Part shown: piece by piece, positions 16,627 through 26,276 of the stretch
How positions within the stretch are numbered: position 1 is the stretch's first letter
How the letters are laid out: every line of letters begins with the position of its first letter
Assembly: GCF_001748245.1 (NCBI RefSeq)
Contig: NZ_BDFO01000001.1
Location: 1,783,345-1,847,344 of the forward strand
Reading direction: 5' to 3'
Length of the DNA: 64,000 bases
Source: Oligoflexus tunisiensis
Lineage (GTDB): Bacteria; Bdellovibrionota_B; Oligoflexia; Oligoflexales; Oligoflexaceae
Position numbers and translations under genes: made by a program
Notes under the pieces: generated by a model
Told to the model about the DNA's origin: nothing
The model's input: the letters and a program-made list of their open reading frames with translations, nothing else
Databases searched by the model: none

Positions 16627-18096
16627 ATGCGGCCAGGACCAGGGTTTGGTCTTTACAATGTGATGTTCCTGATAGCGTTGATCCTCTCGGGCTGCCGTCC
16701 CCGCCTTCCCGAGATCAACCTCAATACGGATTCCTTTCAGGTCGTCGGTGCGTCCGGGAGCGTGTTCCGTAATCCCATCGTGAGTTCCGGCGCGGATCCC
16801 TGGGTCATGTACAAGGATGGCTTCTATTATTACTGCCGTTCGGATGGCCGCAGCACGATCTACATCTCCAAAGCCCGAAGCCTGCTCGATATCGGTCGTG
16901 TGCCATCCGTCAAAGTCTGGGAAGCCCCAAGGGACACGGAGCATTCCCATCAGCTTTGGGCTCCGGAGCTGCAATTTCTCGATGGCCGCTGGTACATCTA
17001 TTATGCCGCCTCTGATGGCGACAATGAAACGCATCGCATGTTTGTCCTGGAAAGTGAAGGCACGGATGCCCTGGGACCCTATCAATTCAAGGGTAAAATC
17101 GCGCCGGCCACGGATCGCTGGGCCATCGATGGCACCATCCTGGAAGCCGATGATGGCCGGCGGTACTTCATATGGTCCGGGTGGGATGATGACCGCGACA
17201 TCACGCAGAATCTTTATATGGCGCCCATGACCAACCCGTGGACCCTGCAGCAGCCGGATCAGCCTTTTATTCGCATGGAAGCGGAGCAGGCCGTTCTGCA
17301 AAAGGCTCTGGTGCGACCCGAACGCTGGGCCTCCGAAGGCATGACGGTGGGCAATATCGACCAGGCTGACAGTTTCGTGGAATTTGCTTTTGAAACGCCG
17401 CGCGCTGGTGATTATCAGATTGATATACGCTATGCCAACGGCACCGAGGCGGTGAGCACGCATGTTTTGAAAATCAATGATGGACCGCAGGAGATTGTGT
17501 CCTATCCCTCCGTGGGCTGGGACAATTTTCAAACGGTCCAGGCCTTTGCCTCGCTGGCTGCCGGTCCCACGACTCTGCGCTTTGCCAAGGGGGAAGGCTT
17601 CGCGGAATTGGACCGCATCGAAGTCAAACCGGTCGGCAGTGATCGCGTGGTTCTGTCCATTCCGGAACATGATTTTGAACGCAAGGGAGGGGCACCTTAC
17701 GTGAATGAAGGCCCTCAGGTTCTGGCGCGTAACGGCAAAATTCATGTCATCTATTCAGGAAGCGCGAGCTGGACGGATCATTACAATCTTATCCAGTTGA
17801 CCTTTCAGGGCGGTGCGATCATGAACCGCCAGAATTGGGTCAAGCACGGCCCCACCTTTTCCCGCACGATGGATGTTTTTGGTCCAGGGCATGCCTCGTT
17901 CACCCGATCGCCGGATGGTCTTGAGGATTGGATTGTCTATCATGCGGCCCGCTATCGAGGGGCCGGTTGGGATCGGGACGTTCGGGCCCAGCGCTTTACC
18001 TGGGATGAGAACGATAATCCTGTCTTCGGTCAGCCCAAATCGCTCGTGACGGAAATTCCGGTGCCTTCCGGTTCCGTTCAGGTTGCAGGTCCCTGA
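16627..18096 (+). CDS. GH43-family glycosidase lipoprotein with nested CBM6/35-like domain
   Basis: 489 residues; ATG 16627 follows GGAG at 6 nt. The lipoprotein signal ends LILSGC (Cys23). The five-bladed GH43 fold shows its three acidic residues: D57 (SGADPWVMY), D168 (WAIDGT) and E361 (YVNEGPQVL). Blade motifs WAPELQFLDGRWYIYYAA and YSGSASWTDHY are typical. Between about residues 213 and 337 the propeller is interrupted by a CBM6/CBM35-like beta-sandwich (FIRMEAEQAVL, then GDYQIDIRYANG and LDRIEVKPVG); the propeller resumes at VVLSIPEHDF. GH43 enzymes act on arabinan, xylan and related oligosaccharides. It is expected on the cell surface or in the periplasm. The 3' end overlaps the convergent gene by 19 bp. 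Confidence 0.85.
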   Translation: MRPGPGFGLYNVMFLIALILSGCRPRLPEINLNTDSFQVVGASGSVFRNPIVSSGADPWVMYKDGFYYYCRSDGRSTIYISKARSLLDIGRVPSVKVWEAPRDTEHSHQLWAPELQFLDGRWYIYYAASDGDNETHRMFVLESEGTDALGPYQFKGKIAPATDRWAIDGTILEADDGRRYFIWSGWDDDRDITQNLYMAPMTNPWTLQQPDQPFIRMEAEQAVLQKALVRPERWASEGMTVGNIDQADSFVEFAFETPRAGDYQIDIRYANGTEAVSTHVLKINDGPQEIVSYPSVGWDNFQTVQAFASLAAGPTTLRFAKGEGFAELDRIEVKPVGSDRVVLSIPEHDFERKGGAPYVNEGPQVLARNGKIHVIYSGSASWTDHYNLIQLTFQGGAIMNRQNWVKHGPTFSRTMDVFGPGHASFTRSPDGLEDWIVYHAARYRGAGWDRDVRAQRFTWDENDNPVFGQPKSLVTEIPVPSGSVQVAGP

Positions 18097-19283
18097 GCCC
18101 GCAGCACGCGGCGATGGATCATCGTTTTCAGAAATTCCTGGGTTTCCACTCCTGCCGTTGGCAGCGGGCGAAAGGAACCGGCAAATGAGTCGAGCCAGGC
18201 CTTTTCCTCGCGACGGATCGCGAGCCTGAAATAAAGCGAGCGTTCCGGATTCTGGAATCGGTATTCCAGGAAAAAGGGCCTGGCCTGATGGTAACGTTCC
18301 TCTTGGGATTGATACTCATTGGGAACGAAAGACACCTGAGGGCTCAGGGTGAAAAGTCCGGAGGGTTCCTCCCAAAGCGCGTCATGGGCGATGCGACAGT
18401 CCTCCCAGAGAGCCTCCAGGTCCACGATTTCCGTCCATTCCGTATCCGGTTCCTCCAGGATTTCCTGCTGCTCCTCAGGAACCTTTTCCAGCAGCGCCGC
18501 ATCAAAGTCATGAGGTTCCTCGATCCTCTGCTGCCGGGCGATGGACCACAGCCGATCCCGATTTTTTACAATGACATCCGCGCAGGCGAGCAGCAGTTCC
18601 TTTTCCCGACCCGCATGCTCGCCCCAGATGTGCTGCAGGGCCGCAGGATGCCAGCCCTGGTCGCTGGAGGCTTGAGTCAGATCCGAGGCAAGTTCGTTAA
18701 GAGCCCGTATCGAGGCGTCGAGGTCAAAGCCAATTTCCCGCAAAGCCCATTGCGCCAGACGCATTTCCAGCTGCGAACCGAGCGTTTGAATCTGGCTCCA
18801 AAAGACTTCACCGGCGTGACCCTGTTCCTTGTCGCAAAAATAGGTGGAGCACACCGAGTTGCGAAATGCATGCACACGGCAGTGACCGCTCACCCGGTCG
18901 AGCATCGGGCACAGCACCTTCTGACTTTTTCCGAACAGGTCCTCGTGTTCATCATCCACAAAATCGAGCCACTGCCGCGGGGAGCTGTGCATACCCTCGG
19001 GCAGGACCATGCCGCGCTCGAGAAGCTCATCGACCGCGCGATGGCCTTCCGGCGTTCGACAGGCCAGCCCAAGCAGAAAATTGGGAATCCGCGGGTGATA
19101 GGTGCAGCAGCGGTAATCCGGGCGCCACTCCTCATAGCAGGACTTCGGGCAGTTCATGCAATCGGCCTGCTTCTCATCCGGAAAGCGGAGCTTTTGAAAA
19201 GCAGGTGGCATCATCACCCGCCAGATGCCGGGAAATGTTTGACGTCCGAGACGCAGGGGTTGCAGAAGGAGTTCAGAATCCAT
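18078..19283 (-). CDS. Cys-rich YkgJ-like (CxxCxxCC-type) metal-binding protein
   Basis: 401 residues, soluble, no signal peptide. The N-terminal third carries a cysteine array: C42, C45, C49, C59, C60, then CPMLD (C125), GHCRVHAFRNSVCSTYFC (C135, C145, C150). This layout, with a CPxLD...CxxxxxRxxxC block after an N-terminal Cys cluster, is that of the putative zinc- or iron-chelating YkgJ family, though the spacing in the first cluster is looser than the classical CxxCxxCC. The C-terminal two thirds (acidic, helical, Trp-rich) is not recognised. The function of the family is unsettled. Single gene, convergent with GH43. Confidence 0.65.
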   Translation of the reverse strand: MDSELLLQPLRLGRQTFPGIWRVMMPPAFQKLRFPDEKQADCMNCPKSCYEEWRPDYRCCTYHPRIPNFLLGLACRTPEGHRAVDELLERGMVLPEGMHSSPRQWLDFVDDEHEDLFGKSQKVLCPMLDRVSGHCRVHAFRNSVCSTYFCDKEQGHAGEVFWSQIQTLGSQLEMRLAQWALREIGFDLDASIRALNELASDLTQASSDQGWHPAALQHIWGEHAGREKELLLACADVIVKNRDRLWSIARQQRIEEPHDFDAALLEKVPEEQQEILEEPDTEWTEIVDLEALWEDCRIAHDALWEEPSGLFTLSPQVSFVPNEYQSQEERYHQARPFFLEYRFQNPERSLYFRLAIRREEKAWLDSFAGSFRPLPTAGVETQEFLKTMIHRRVLRAQGPAT

Positions 19284-19359
19284 GACATGCCCTTGTTGGT
19301 GGCTTCAACCAGGGTTATAAACCCGGTCGCCTTCTTTGTCATGCAAGGGTTGCCGTGAT

Positions 19360-19376
19360 GTGGCCTTTTTGGCCAC
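19360..19376. promoter_or_regulatory. Inverted repeat GTGGCC-T5-GGCCAC
   Basis: A perfect 6-bp inverted repeat around a run of five T lies about 77 bp upstream of the YkgJ-like gene start. It could be an operator. A similar site (CTGGGCC-A6-GGCCAG) occurs at 54940-54958. Confidence 0.3.
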
Positions 19377-19518
19377 TAATGATCGCCCATGCCAGGGCAC
19401 AGGTTGACTCAGGCAGTTATCGATCACGATGCGGGTGGTTTGATCGGTTCAGGACAGGCTGTTGGAAGGTGAGGGGAGAGTTTTGGCATCGGGGGGCATG
19501 GACAGATTCGTGATGCTG

Positions 19519-19887
19519 TCATGGATTCAGGAATTGAGCCATGATCACGGCTTTTTCCTGAAACGGTGTGATGCGATAAAGCACTCGAAGTTTTTCGTGC
19601 GGTGTCGCCGCGTGGAAATAGTCATAAAAGTTGGCGGCTGTTTTTTCGGGAATGTCGAGTTGCAGGCAATCCCCACGCTTGCCGAAATTCATGATTTTCC
19701 ACTTTTGAATATCGATCATGAAGAGAATCGAAAGCGTGCCGTTTTTTTCAATATAGGCTTCACGACTCAAATTGCCAGGCGCGAGTTTGCGGCCCATCTC
19801 CTTCAGATCTGCCGTGAGTGTTTCCAATTCCGGATTGAATGCCTTGTTTCTGAATACAAGGGACGGCGATTCACTATATGCATTCAT
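19519..19887 (-). CDS. Hypothetical 122-residue protein
   Basis: Soluble, mixed alpha/beta composition, no cysteine pattern except one Cys, no signal peptide. ATG 19887 has GCAGGA almost directly in front, an unusually short spacing. I recognise no family; the coding call rests on length, balanced composition and lack of a better frame. No operon partner: the flanking gaps are over 230 bp. Confidence 0.5.
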   Translation of the reverse strand: MNAYSESPSLVFRNKAFNPELETLTADLKEMGRKLAPGNLSREAYIEKNGTLSILFMIDIQKWKIMNFGKRGDCLQLDIPEKTAANFYDYFHAATPHEKLRVLYRITPFQEKAVIMAQFLNP

Positions 19888-20159
19888 GTCCTGCGGCCTC
19901 GTAGCTGGAGACTTGAGTAAACTCGTACAGTGGTACAGTTATACAACCCTCGATTGCTCAACATGAAGTTCGAATTTGCTCAGCATGAAAAATATCGCGA
20001 ATGCAAAATTACCCTCCTGTCCGCAAATACTGACAGTTTCTCTAAATCAGCTGAATGACTTGCCTTACCTGCATGCCGTTTTTAAACCAAGGGGGATGGT
20101 CTCCGGGGCAGGGCGGGCGGAATTTTGCAATCTCAAAACCCGCGACCCGGCGTGAGCCG

Positions 20160-20833
20160 TTACCGCCTCTTCAGGATAATCGGCCCATGGTAGCGGGTTT
20201 TACCCGAGTCATCGACGGAATAGAAGTTTCCGGAAAGCACATCGGCGTCCGGCAGGTGGAAGGCATGAATAAACATGTCGGGACTGATCTCAAGAAGCAG
20301 GCCGGCATCCTGAATCGTCCGGAAGGCCCTGGCGGCACCTGTCCCACTGGTATTGCAGAAGCGGCCCTTGGAGGGACTGCTGGCCGTAATCTGGTAGTCC
20401 GATTGAAAACGGCCGTTTCCTTCATCGGTCCAGTGAAGCTCTGTTTCGATGTCCCAGGTCTCATCATGAAAGGGAGAAGGATCGAGCTGACCTAGCGCAC
20501 GCCATGGGAACTTTTGATCAGAGCCGGCAGGTCATCCACCTTCAACTCCTCCTGCAAAATTTTTTTGACGCCACTTTCCGCGTCCGGGCTGTAGCTTTGC
20601 TGAAGCCGCAGCTGGATATCGGACAGTGGTCTCGGTGCGGCAGGTGTAATTATGGCGGGTGAAACATCCTTGGCCGGATCCTGAGGAGCTGGACCGTCGC
20701 TGGCCTGCGGCGACGGTTCTGTTGGTGACGGCGTCTTGATTTTTGGTTCGCGATGAAAGGCCTTGACGGCAATCCAGGACATTATGGCAATAAAGAGCGG
20801 ATATAAGAGATATTTTTTCAAAGCATCACTCAT
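20160..20833 (-). pseudogene. Membrane-anchored protein broken by a frameshift
   Basis: The first frame (20833-20492, 113 residues) encodes an N-terminal helix (YLLYPLFIAIMSWIAV), a Pro/Ser-rich linker and a helical segment, and stops at TAG 20494-20492. The -1 frame then stays open for another 111 codons, to TAA 20162-20160, and encodes a sensible-looking domain (for example DETWDIETELHWTDEG, SDYQITAS and TRYHGPIILKRR) but has no ATG, GTG or TTG near its beginning. The previous stop in that frame is at about 20534, so the frame change must fall within about 40 bp. Either a single indel broke a gene of about 220 residues, or there is programmed -1 frameshifting, or the base sequence carries an error. 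Family not recognised. Confidence 0.65.
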
Positions 20834-20930
20834 TCAAATGGGGAATTCAGAAAGCCAGGGCCGCAAGCCCCCTATCAGGACGTTAAGGCTTTAGGAATAT
20901 TGCATTTGAGTAAACCTTGATCCTCAAGGC

Positions 20931-21833
20931 ATGGAGAAGCTCATGGAAGCTCAGCATTATCAAGTCGATCGTCTGCCTCTTCCCCTTCCGTTCTACTTCA
21001 AAGCTGTCCTCGGTCGGCGTCGCTATCACGAAGGGCAGACGCTCCCGCGGACCAAATTGGAATGGCCCGGTTTCCGTTTCACGCCATCCGCCGTGGCCGC
21101 TTACGCAAAAATCTGCGCGGCACCCTTTGATGGCAAACAGGTTCCCCTGCTGTTTCCGCATTCCTATTTTGGACCTTTGCATCTTCAGATGATGACCGAT
21201 GAAAATTTCCCGCTCAAGGTCCTCGGTGCGGTTCATCTGCGCAATCACGTCCTCCAGCATGCTCCTTTACATCTGGGCGAGCGTTATGATGCCTTTCTCC
21301 GGCTGGCGGAAGAGCGTCGCCGTCCGCAGGGCCTGGAAATCGATTTCAAAACCGAAATCAGACAGGGTTCCACACTTATGTGGGAAAGTCTCTCGACCGT
21401 TCTCGTCCGGCGTAAATTCAAGACCGAGGATAAGGAAAGTCCACGCGCCGGCTTGCTGCAGCCTCTGCCGGATGCCACGGAGAAGAGCTCGTTCCCGGTT
21501 CCGATGCTGACCGGCAAGCAGTTTGGCTGGATCACCAAGGATATCAATCCGATTCATATGTCCCGTTATCTGGCCAAAATTTTCGGTTTCGAGCGCGATA
21601 TCTGTCACGGCATGTGGGCCCTGAGCCGCAGCCTGGCGTTTGTCGAGGGTGTGGACTGGGAAAAACCCGTGCGGAATGATGCCAGTTTCAAAGGGCCGCT
21701 TTATATGGAACGTGACATCACGGTGAAAATCAGCAGGAGCGCCAGCGGATTGTTTGAGCTTTACAGTGAAGGCAACGAAAGGCCCTGTATGCTGGGACGC
21801 CTGCAGAATGTTGGCCCTGCAGAGCGATTATAA
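20931..21833 (+). CDS. MaoC-like (hotdog fold) acyl dehydratase-related protein
   Basis: 300 residues with the size and double-hotdog layout of the (R)-hydratase-related MaoC-like proteins. The C-terminal half contains ITKDINPIHMSRYLAKIFGF followed by HGMW, which corresponds to the hydratase motif (D-x-NPxH ... G-x-x-HG-M). The N-terminal half has a second, degenerate hotdog. Such proteins hydrate enoyl-CoA or enoyl-ACP thioesters or act in fatty-acid-like synthesis. An alternative start at 20943 is possible. Monocistronic: the divergent frameshifted gene lies upstream and the next gene is over 130 bp downstream. Confidence 0.75.
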   Translation: MEKLMEAQHYQVDRLPLPLPFYFKAVLGRRRYHEGQTLPRTKLEWPGFRFTPSAVAAYAKICAAPFDGKQVPLLFPHSYFGPLHLQMMTDENFPLKVLGAVHLRNHVLQHAPLHLGERYDAFLRLAEERRRPQGLEIDFKTEIRQGSTLMWESLSTVLVRRKFKTEDKESPRAGLLQPLPDATEKSSFPVPMLTGKQFGWITKDINPIHMSRYLAKIFGFERDICHGMWALSRSLAFVEGVDWEKPVRNDASFKGPLYMERDITVKISRSASGLFELYSEGNERPCMLGRLQNVGPAERL

Positions 21834-21964
21834 ACCCGCTCTCCCGGTGGAGCCATATCGAAAAATCACCAGAAGCCATCACGAGTTTTCAATGGTCGTT
21901 CCTCCTGCACTGATCCATAATCGCCGCACTTTACCAGGATCAAAAAACCTGCAGGAGCATAACG

Positions 21965-22687
21965 ATGAAACTTTGGAAATTACTTGTTATGGGTTTGTAT
22001 GCATGGACTCAGGCCACCCTTTCTCATGGCGACGAGAGAAAGGCCGTGCCGCCCATTCCAGCTGATTGTGCTGATGGCATTGCGGACCAGGGCTATTGTA
22101 CGGCAGCGGTCATTCCTTCCGCAGGCTTTCCCATTTCCATCCTCTTTTTTGTGGTGGTGGAGAAGGATGTTTATCCCAACAGCAAGGCTCTTTTGGATAA
22201 ATATCTCGCCTTCGCCCGTTGGCCTGAATATGTCGAGTCCACAGCATCGGACAATATCGTCTTCACCAAGAGCATACGCATGAAGGACAAGACGGACGCT
22301 CAGGGCAAGGTGATCGCGCGACATTATTATGACTATAAGCTGAAATCACCGATCGGTTACCAAAAGGTGCGGGGCGTCACCCACAACGTCCATCTTAAAC
22401 AGCCGTATCAGGGTGCCGTCTCGACCACGGAATTTATCGCGCAGACCAGCGGCACCCAGGAAGTCCCGGCCGGTGAAAAACCGCTGACGGGAGCGGAAGG
22501 CTTGAAACTGCAGACAGGCTCCCTCAACCTCGTCTCCTGTACAGGGACCGGACTATGCTCCAGCGATCAGTGGCTGGTGATCTATGAATCCAGCATCACG
22601 CCCGCCATCAATCTGCTCCCGAAAGTCGTTGCGACCTCGGTGGAGAATGGCATCACGGATGTGATTGTGGGGATGCTCTTCAATTAG
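21965..22687 (+). CDS. Secreted protein of unknown function
   Basis: 240 residues; ATG 21965 follows GCAGGAG at 8 nt. Signal peptide of about 22 residues (MKLWKLLVMGLYAWTQATLS). The mature part has paired cysteines (ADCADG/GYCTAA near the N-terminus; SCTGTGLC near residue 200) suggesting disulfides, and a hydrophobic stretch ISILFFVVV about residues 58-66. No family recognised. The GST gene follows after 85 bp on the same strand. Confidence 0.7.
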   Translation: MKLWKLLVMGLYAWTQATLSHGDERKAVPPIPADCADGIADQGYCTAAVIPSAGFPISILFFVVVEKDVYPNSKALLDKYLAFARWPEYVESTASDNIVFTKSIRMKDKTDAQGKVIARHYYDYKLKSPIGYQKVRGVTHNVHLKQPYQGAVSTTEFIAQTSGTQEVPAGEKPLTGAEGLKLQTGSLNLVSCTGTGLCSSDQWLVIYESSITPAINLLPKVVATSVENGITDVIVGMLFN

Positions 22688-22772
22688 ATCTCACAAAATG
22701 GATGCGAGGGGGTTTGCCTGGCTTCCCCAATTCTGCGATAGTCGTCGGGTCACACCAGTATGGAGAAAAAAC

Positions 22773-23459
22773 ATGAGTGAACCCCAGCAACAGAAGTGGC
22801 CGATGCAACACCCCGATCGTATCCAGCTGTTCAGTTTGCCAACGCCCAATGGGCAAAAGGTGAGCATCGCACTGGAAGAGCTCGAACTTCCCTATGAGCC
22901 CCATCGCGTCGATATCAGCAGCGGGGATCAGTTTCTCCCCGAGTACATACGCATCAGTCCCAATTCCAAGATTCCTGCCATCATTGATCCGCAGGGACCT
23001 GAGGGGAAGCCTCTGACATTAATGGAGTCAGGAGCCATCCTTCTTTATCTCGCGGACAAGGCAGGCCGGCTCTTCCCACGCAAGGCCCACGAGCGATTTG
23101 AAGCGCTGCAGTGGCTTTTCTTTCAGGTTGGCCATATCGGTCCGATGTTTGGACAGTTCGGTCATTTCTTCCACTATGCAAAGCAGCAGTGCGATCATCC
23201 TTACCCTGTGGAGCGGTATACGAAGGAAACGCGCCGCCTGCTTCAGGTGCTCGAGGATCGCCTGGCCGTTGTTCCGTATATCGCTGGTCCGGAGTATTCC
23301 ATCGTCGATATCGCACATTTTCCTTGGGTCGACTGCCTGGATGTTTTCTATAAGGGCCGTGATCAGCTCAAGCTGGGCGAGTTTAAAAGAGTCCAGGATT
23401 GGATGACCCGTTGCAAGAGCCGTCCTGCCTATGAGCGCGGTGCCAAAGTTTGTGGTTGA
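22773..23459 (+). CDS. Nu-class glutathione S-transferase (YfcG/YghU-like)
   Basis: 228 residues from ATG 22773, which has GGAG 8 nt upstream; the longer frame from 22665 lacks a ribosome binding site. The thioredoxin-like half begins with FSLPTPNGQKVSIALEEL, the TPNG-K-V signature of Nu-class GSTs, followed by the cis-Pro segment SKIPAI and the MESGAILLYLADK glutathione-binding block. The helical half ends DIAHFPWVD. Nu-class enzymes are disulfide-bond reductases using two glutathione molecules. Cytosolic. It ends 6 bp from the stop of the convergent kinase gene. Confidence 0.9.
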   Translation: MSEPQQQKWPMQHPDRIQLFSLPTPNGQKVSIALEELELPYEPHRVDISSGDQFLPEYIRISPNSKIPAIIDPQGPEGKPLTLMESGAILLYLADKAGRLFPRKAHERFEALQWLFFQVGHIGPMFGQFGHFFHYAKQQCDHPYPVERYTKETRRLLQVLEDRLAVVPYIAGPEYSIVDIAHFPWVDCLDVFYKGRDQLKLGEFKRVQDWMTRCKSRPAYERGAKVCG

Positions 23460-23465
23460 ACGTCA

Positions 23466-26276
23466 TCAGAATCCGACACTGAGCGGAACCGGTTCATTCA
23501 CGGGAAGAAATTGGTGGGCGGGAAGTTCGATGACGGTCTCAAAGGCCGGCAACTGTTTTTCGGCTTCCTGTCGGCCGAGCCTCTGAGCCCAGACATTGCC
23601 TCCGATATCCATAATCATGCTGCGCAGCGCGTCCATTCCGATGCCGCGACCGGACACTTCACTGATGGCATCCCGGCTGGAAAGGCCGCTGATAAACATG
23701 ACATCCATGACCCCATGAGGCATGGCGTTCAAAGCCTCACGCGAAAAGCCCAGCTGGGCTGCCTTGCTGATCAAAGCCTCCAGGTCGAGCCCGCGTCCAT
23801 CATCGCGACAGCTGATGCAAACCTTGCCGGCATTGACCGTCACCTTCCAGTAAATCGTTCCGCGCGGATCCTTGCCCATCTTCTGCCTTTCGTCCGGAGT
23901 CTCGAGACCATGGTCCAATGCATTGCGGACTTGATGCACGAGCGCCATGCGGAGAACCCGAGCCGTTCGCTTGTGAACCCATGCATCGGTCCCTTCCAAA
24001 TGGATATCAGGCGGCAGACGGCCCAGTTCTTTGGCCAAGGGAATCATGGCTTCCGTGACTTCACGCAGAAGACTGAAGAGGGACATATAGAGTGAATTCT
24101 GAATATAGCTATCCAGCGTCTGGATCAATCCATGAAGGGGCTGCGGTGCCTGCACCGTTCGCGCCTGCTGTCTCTGGTAGGCCAGTTCCTCCAACAAATC
24201 ATCGCGGTTATCCTGCCGCTGACCCTCATCCAGACTGCGTTTCAACATGTCGGTCCATAAGGTTTCATAACGGATGAGCAGCTGCTGCAGCTCGTCCACC
24301 GATTGCCTCAGGATGCGGTACGAGGCCGTGTGCTCCGTGAGGGAGCGCAGCCGCTCTTCCACGCTGTGCACAGCCACTGAAAGATGACGGCAGCCGATCG
24401 ATCGGGACAGACCCTTGAGCGTATGCAAGGCGATGGCTGCGGCACGCACATCAGGCTCTGTGCGTGCGGAGTCATGTGCCTGTTGGGGCAGAACTTTCGC
24501 CAGAAGTTCATGGCACTGCTTCACGAAGTCCCGCCATCGGCCGACCGGAATCGGCACCAGTTCGAGCAAAAGGTTGAATTCCTCTTCGCGCTGCTTGTTG
24601 GCGGCCTGCAGGATGTGCCAGTCCGTGACGTCCCGCAGGGTGACGAGAATCTGCTCAATCCTGGTGGCCGGGTTGGGAATCGGATGCCAATCCAATTCAA
24701 AGGTTCGGACGCCCAATTTGGAATTGTTGACCTGGAATTCCCGAATGAGACAGTGCTGATTGAATTCCCAAACCAGAAGCTCCTCGCCCATGGAAGCCAG
24801 GAGTGCGCTGTGCAACATGGAGAGCTGCTCCGCATCCACATTGCTCTGGGCAAAGAGGAGAGGCAAAGCCTCGCGTCCTTCCAGAGCTTCGGTTTGTAAA
24901 ATGAATTCGAGATGCTGCGAATACTGCCCCTCAATGCAAAGGCTGGGTCCCATGGTGAAGATGCCCTGAGGAATCGACGCCATGATTTGCTTGATTTCAG
25001 CCGTCTGCTTGTAGACTTCCTTTTTCAGGTCCTTTTGCAGTTTCTCCGCCGTCCGAAAGGCCTTGGCAGACCGTCGTGCCAGCGTTTCGCTGCCGAGGAA
25101 CGTATAGACAGCCGTGGCATACTGAAGGATGAAGGGATGAGGCAGCCATCCGTAGTTCACTAAAAGATCGTAGAAAAACGAAACCAGGATGAATATGCCG
25201 CTCAAGAAGATCGCCAGGGAACCATCGAGGCGCATTCTAAACGCCCGTATCACCACCACAACACCGAGGAAAATGAAAAACGCAGTGGAGACCTGGTAGA
25301 GAGGCAGAAACCGGGAAAACAGAGTCGGGGGCGTGACGAGCGTCAAGACCAAAAGAGGCGAGGACAGGATGGAAAAGTTTTTGAGAACACGTGGAAAGGC
25401 AGCCGATGGGAATGTCAGCTGCAGGAAATAGCAAAAAAGAATGCCGGTTCCCGTCATCGTCGTGTATTCCAGGACATGATTGATATCGAGAATCAGCTGA
25501 TTGGGTTTCCCCATGAGGTGGTAAAGCATGTTGTCGGTGGCGACCGATCGCAGCGCCATCGCAAGAATCGCCAGGGCTCCGATGAGACTGGCTTTGTCTT
25601 CCGGGCGCCGGATGAAAAGCATCAGGTTATAAAGAAACATGATGAAAAGTATACCCGCGCAGAAAAAGGCCGAATCCATTCCCTGACGCCCTCTCTCGCT
25701 CAACAGGGATCCCGGTGCAATCTCGGGTGTGCTGCGAAGGCCGCCATTGGAATGCTGAAAGCAGGCAATATGAAACGTGATCACCCAGACCTCATCAGGT
25801 CCTCGCGGATGAAAAGGAAAGACATGGGCCAGAGTTCGAGGAAAGGTCGTGCGTCTCGTCTCCCCTGGCTCGCCCATATTGTATTGCACCATCCGGCTGG
25901 GATCCTGTTCCGGATACATGAAAAGTCGATAGGAGCTCAAAACATAGGAGAGGCCAATTTCATAGCCTTTTTGATGAAACTCGAAACCTTTGACACGTAT
26001 GCGATAGGTGGCATAGCCTTCGCCTGGATAATCCCGTTTCTTCCAGCCTGTGCCGGCCGGCATGAAATCATCAGGGGCTGTCGCCCTATCCAGCGGGTCG
26101 ACAAACTTTTGCCAGTAAAATTCCCAGGGACCGTCGAGGTTGATCGCCCCATGGCGCGTTGTGAGTTCACGCACATCGATAATCGAGGCCTCGCCCGCCT
26201 GTGCTTCGGAGGCAACAGGACAGAGGATTCCGAGTAGAATCAGAATTCGAAAGTATGTCTCAATCGAGAACCGCAT
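23466..26276 (-). CDS. 7TM-DISM receptor with Hpt and CheA-like kinase domains
   Basis: 936 residues. Signal peptide (1-27); periplasmic jelly-roll sensor of 7TMR-DISM type (about 30-195, LDGPWEFYWQKF); seven membrane helices (about 200-400); a coiled segment; a PAS-like module (about 430-552, ending ILVTLRDVT); an Hpt-like helical region with candidate phospho-acceptor H618 in LHTLKG; a helical linker; then HATPase_c with N-box HQVRNALDHGLE (781-792), G1 DDGRGLDLE and G2 SGRGIGMDA. The N-box and G-box wording is CheA-like, not that of sensor HKs with an HisKA helix, but no P5 CheW-like domain follows. It probably senses a periplasmic ligand, autophosphorylates on the Hpt His in trans, and signals to an unlinked response regulator. 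The two other kinases in this window share the module order. Confidence 0.85.
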   Translation of the reverse strand: MRFSIETYFRILILLGILCPVASEAQAGEASIIDVRELTTRHGAINLDGPWEFYWQKFVDPLDRATAPDDFMPAGTGWKKRDYPGEGYATYRIRVKGFEFHQKGYEIGLSYVLSSYRLFMYPEQDPSRMVQYNMGEPGETRRTTFPRTLAHVFPFHPRGPDEVWVITFHIACFQHSNGGLRSTPEIAPGSLLSERGRQGMDSAFFCAGILFIMFLYNLMLFIRRPEDKASLIGALAILAMALRSVATDNMLYHLMGKPNQLILDINHVLEYTTMTGTGILFCYFLQLTFPSAAFPRVLKNFSILSSPLLVLTLVTPPTLFSRFLPLYQVSTAFFIFLGVVVVIRAFRMRLDGSLAIFLSGIFILVSFFYDLLVNYGWLPHPFILQYATAVYTFLGSETLARRSAKAFRTAEKLQKDLKKEVYKQTAEIKQIMASIPQGIFTMGPSLCIEGQYSQHLEFILQTEALEGREALPLLFAQSNVDAEQLSMLHSALLASMGEELLVWEFNQHCLIREFQVNNSKLGVRTFELDWHPIPNPATRIEQILVTLRDVTDWHILQAANKQREEEFNLLLELVPIPVGRWRDFVKQCHELLAKVLPQQAHDSARTEPDVRAAAIALHTLKGLSRSIGCRHLSVAVHSVEERLRSLTEHTASYRILRQSVDELQQLLIRYETLWTDMLKRSLDEGQRQDNRDDLLEELAYQRQQARTVQAPQPLHGLIQTLDSYIQNSLYMSLFSLLREVTEAMIPLAKELGRLPPDIHLEGTDAWVHKRTARVLRMALVHQVRNALDHGLETPDERQKMGKDPRGTIYWKVTVNAGKVCISCRDDGRGLDLEALISKAAQLGFSREALNAMPHGVMDVMFISGLSSRDAISEVSGRGIGMDALRSMIMDIGGNVWAQRLGRQEAEKQLPAFETVIELPAHQFLPVNEPVPLSVGF

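Noticed and set aside
16537..17745. Minus-strand frame of 402 codons
   Set aside because: Antisense to the GH43 gene; it arises from the codon bias of the real gene.
20055..20495. Plus-strand frame of 146 codons
   Set aside because: It is antisense to the second part of the frameshifted membrane gene, whose codon usage and composition look more protein-like.
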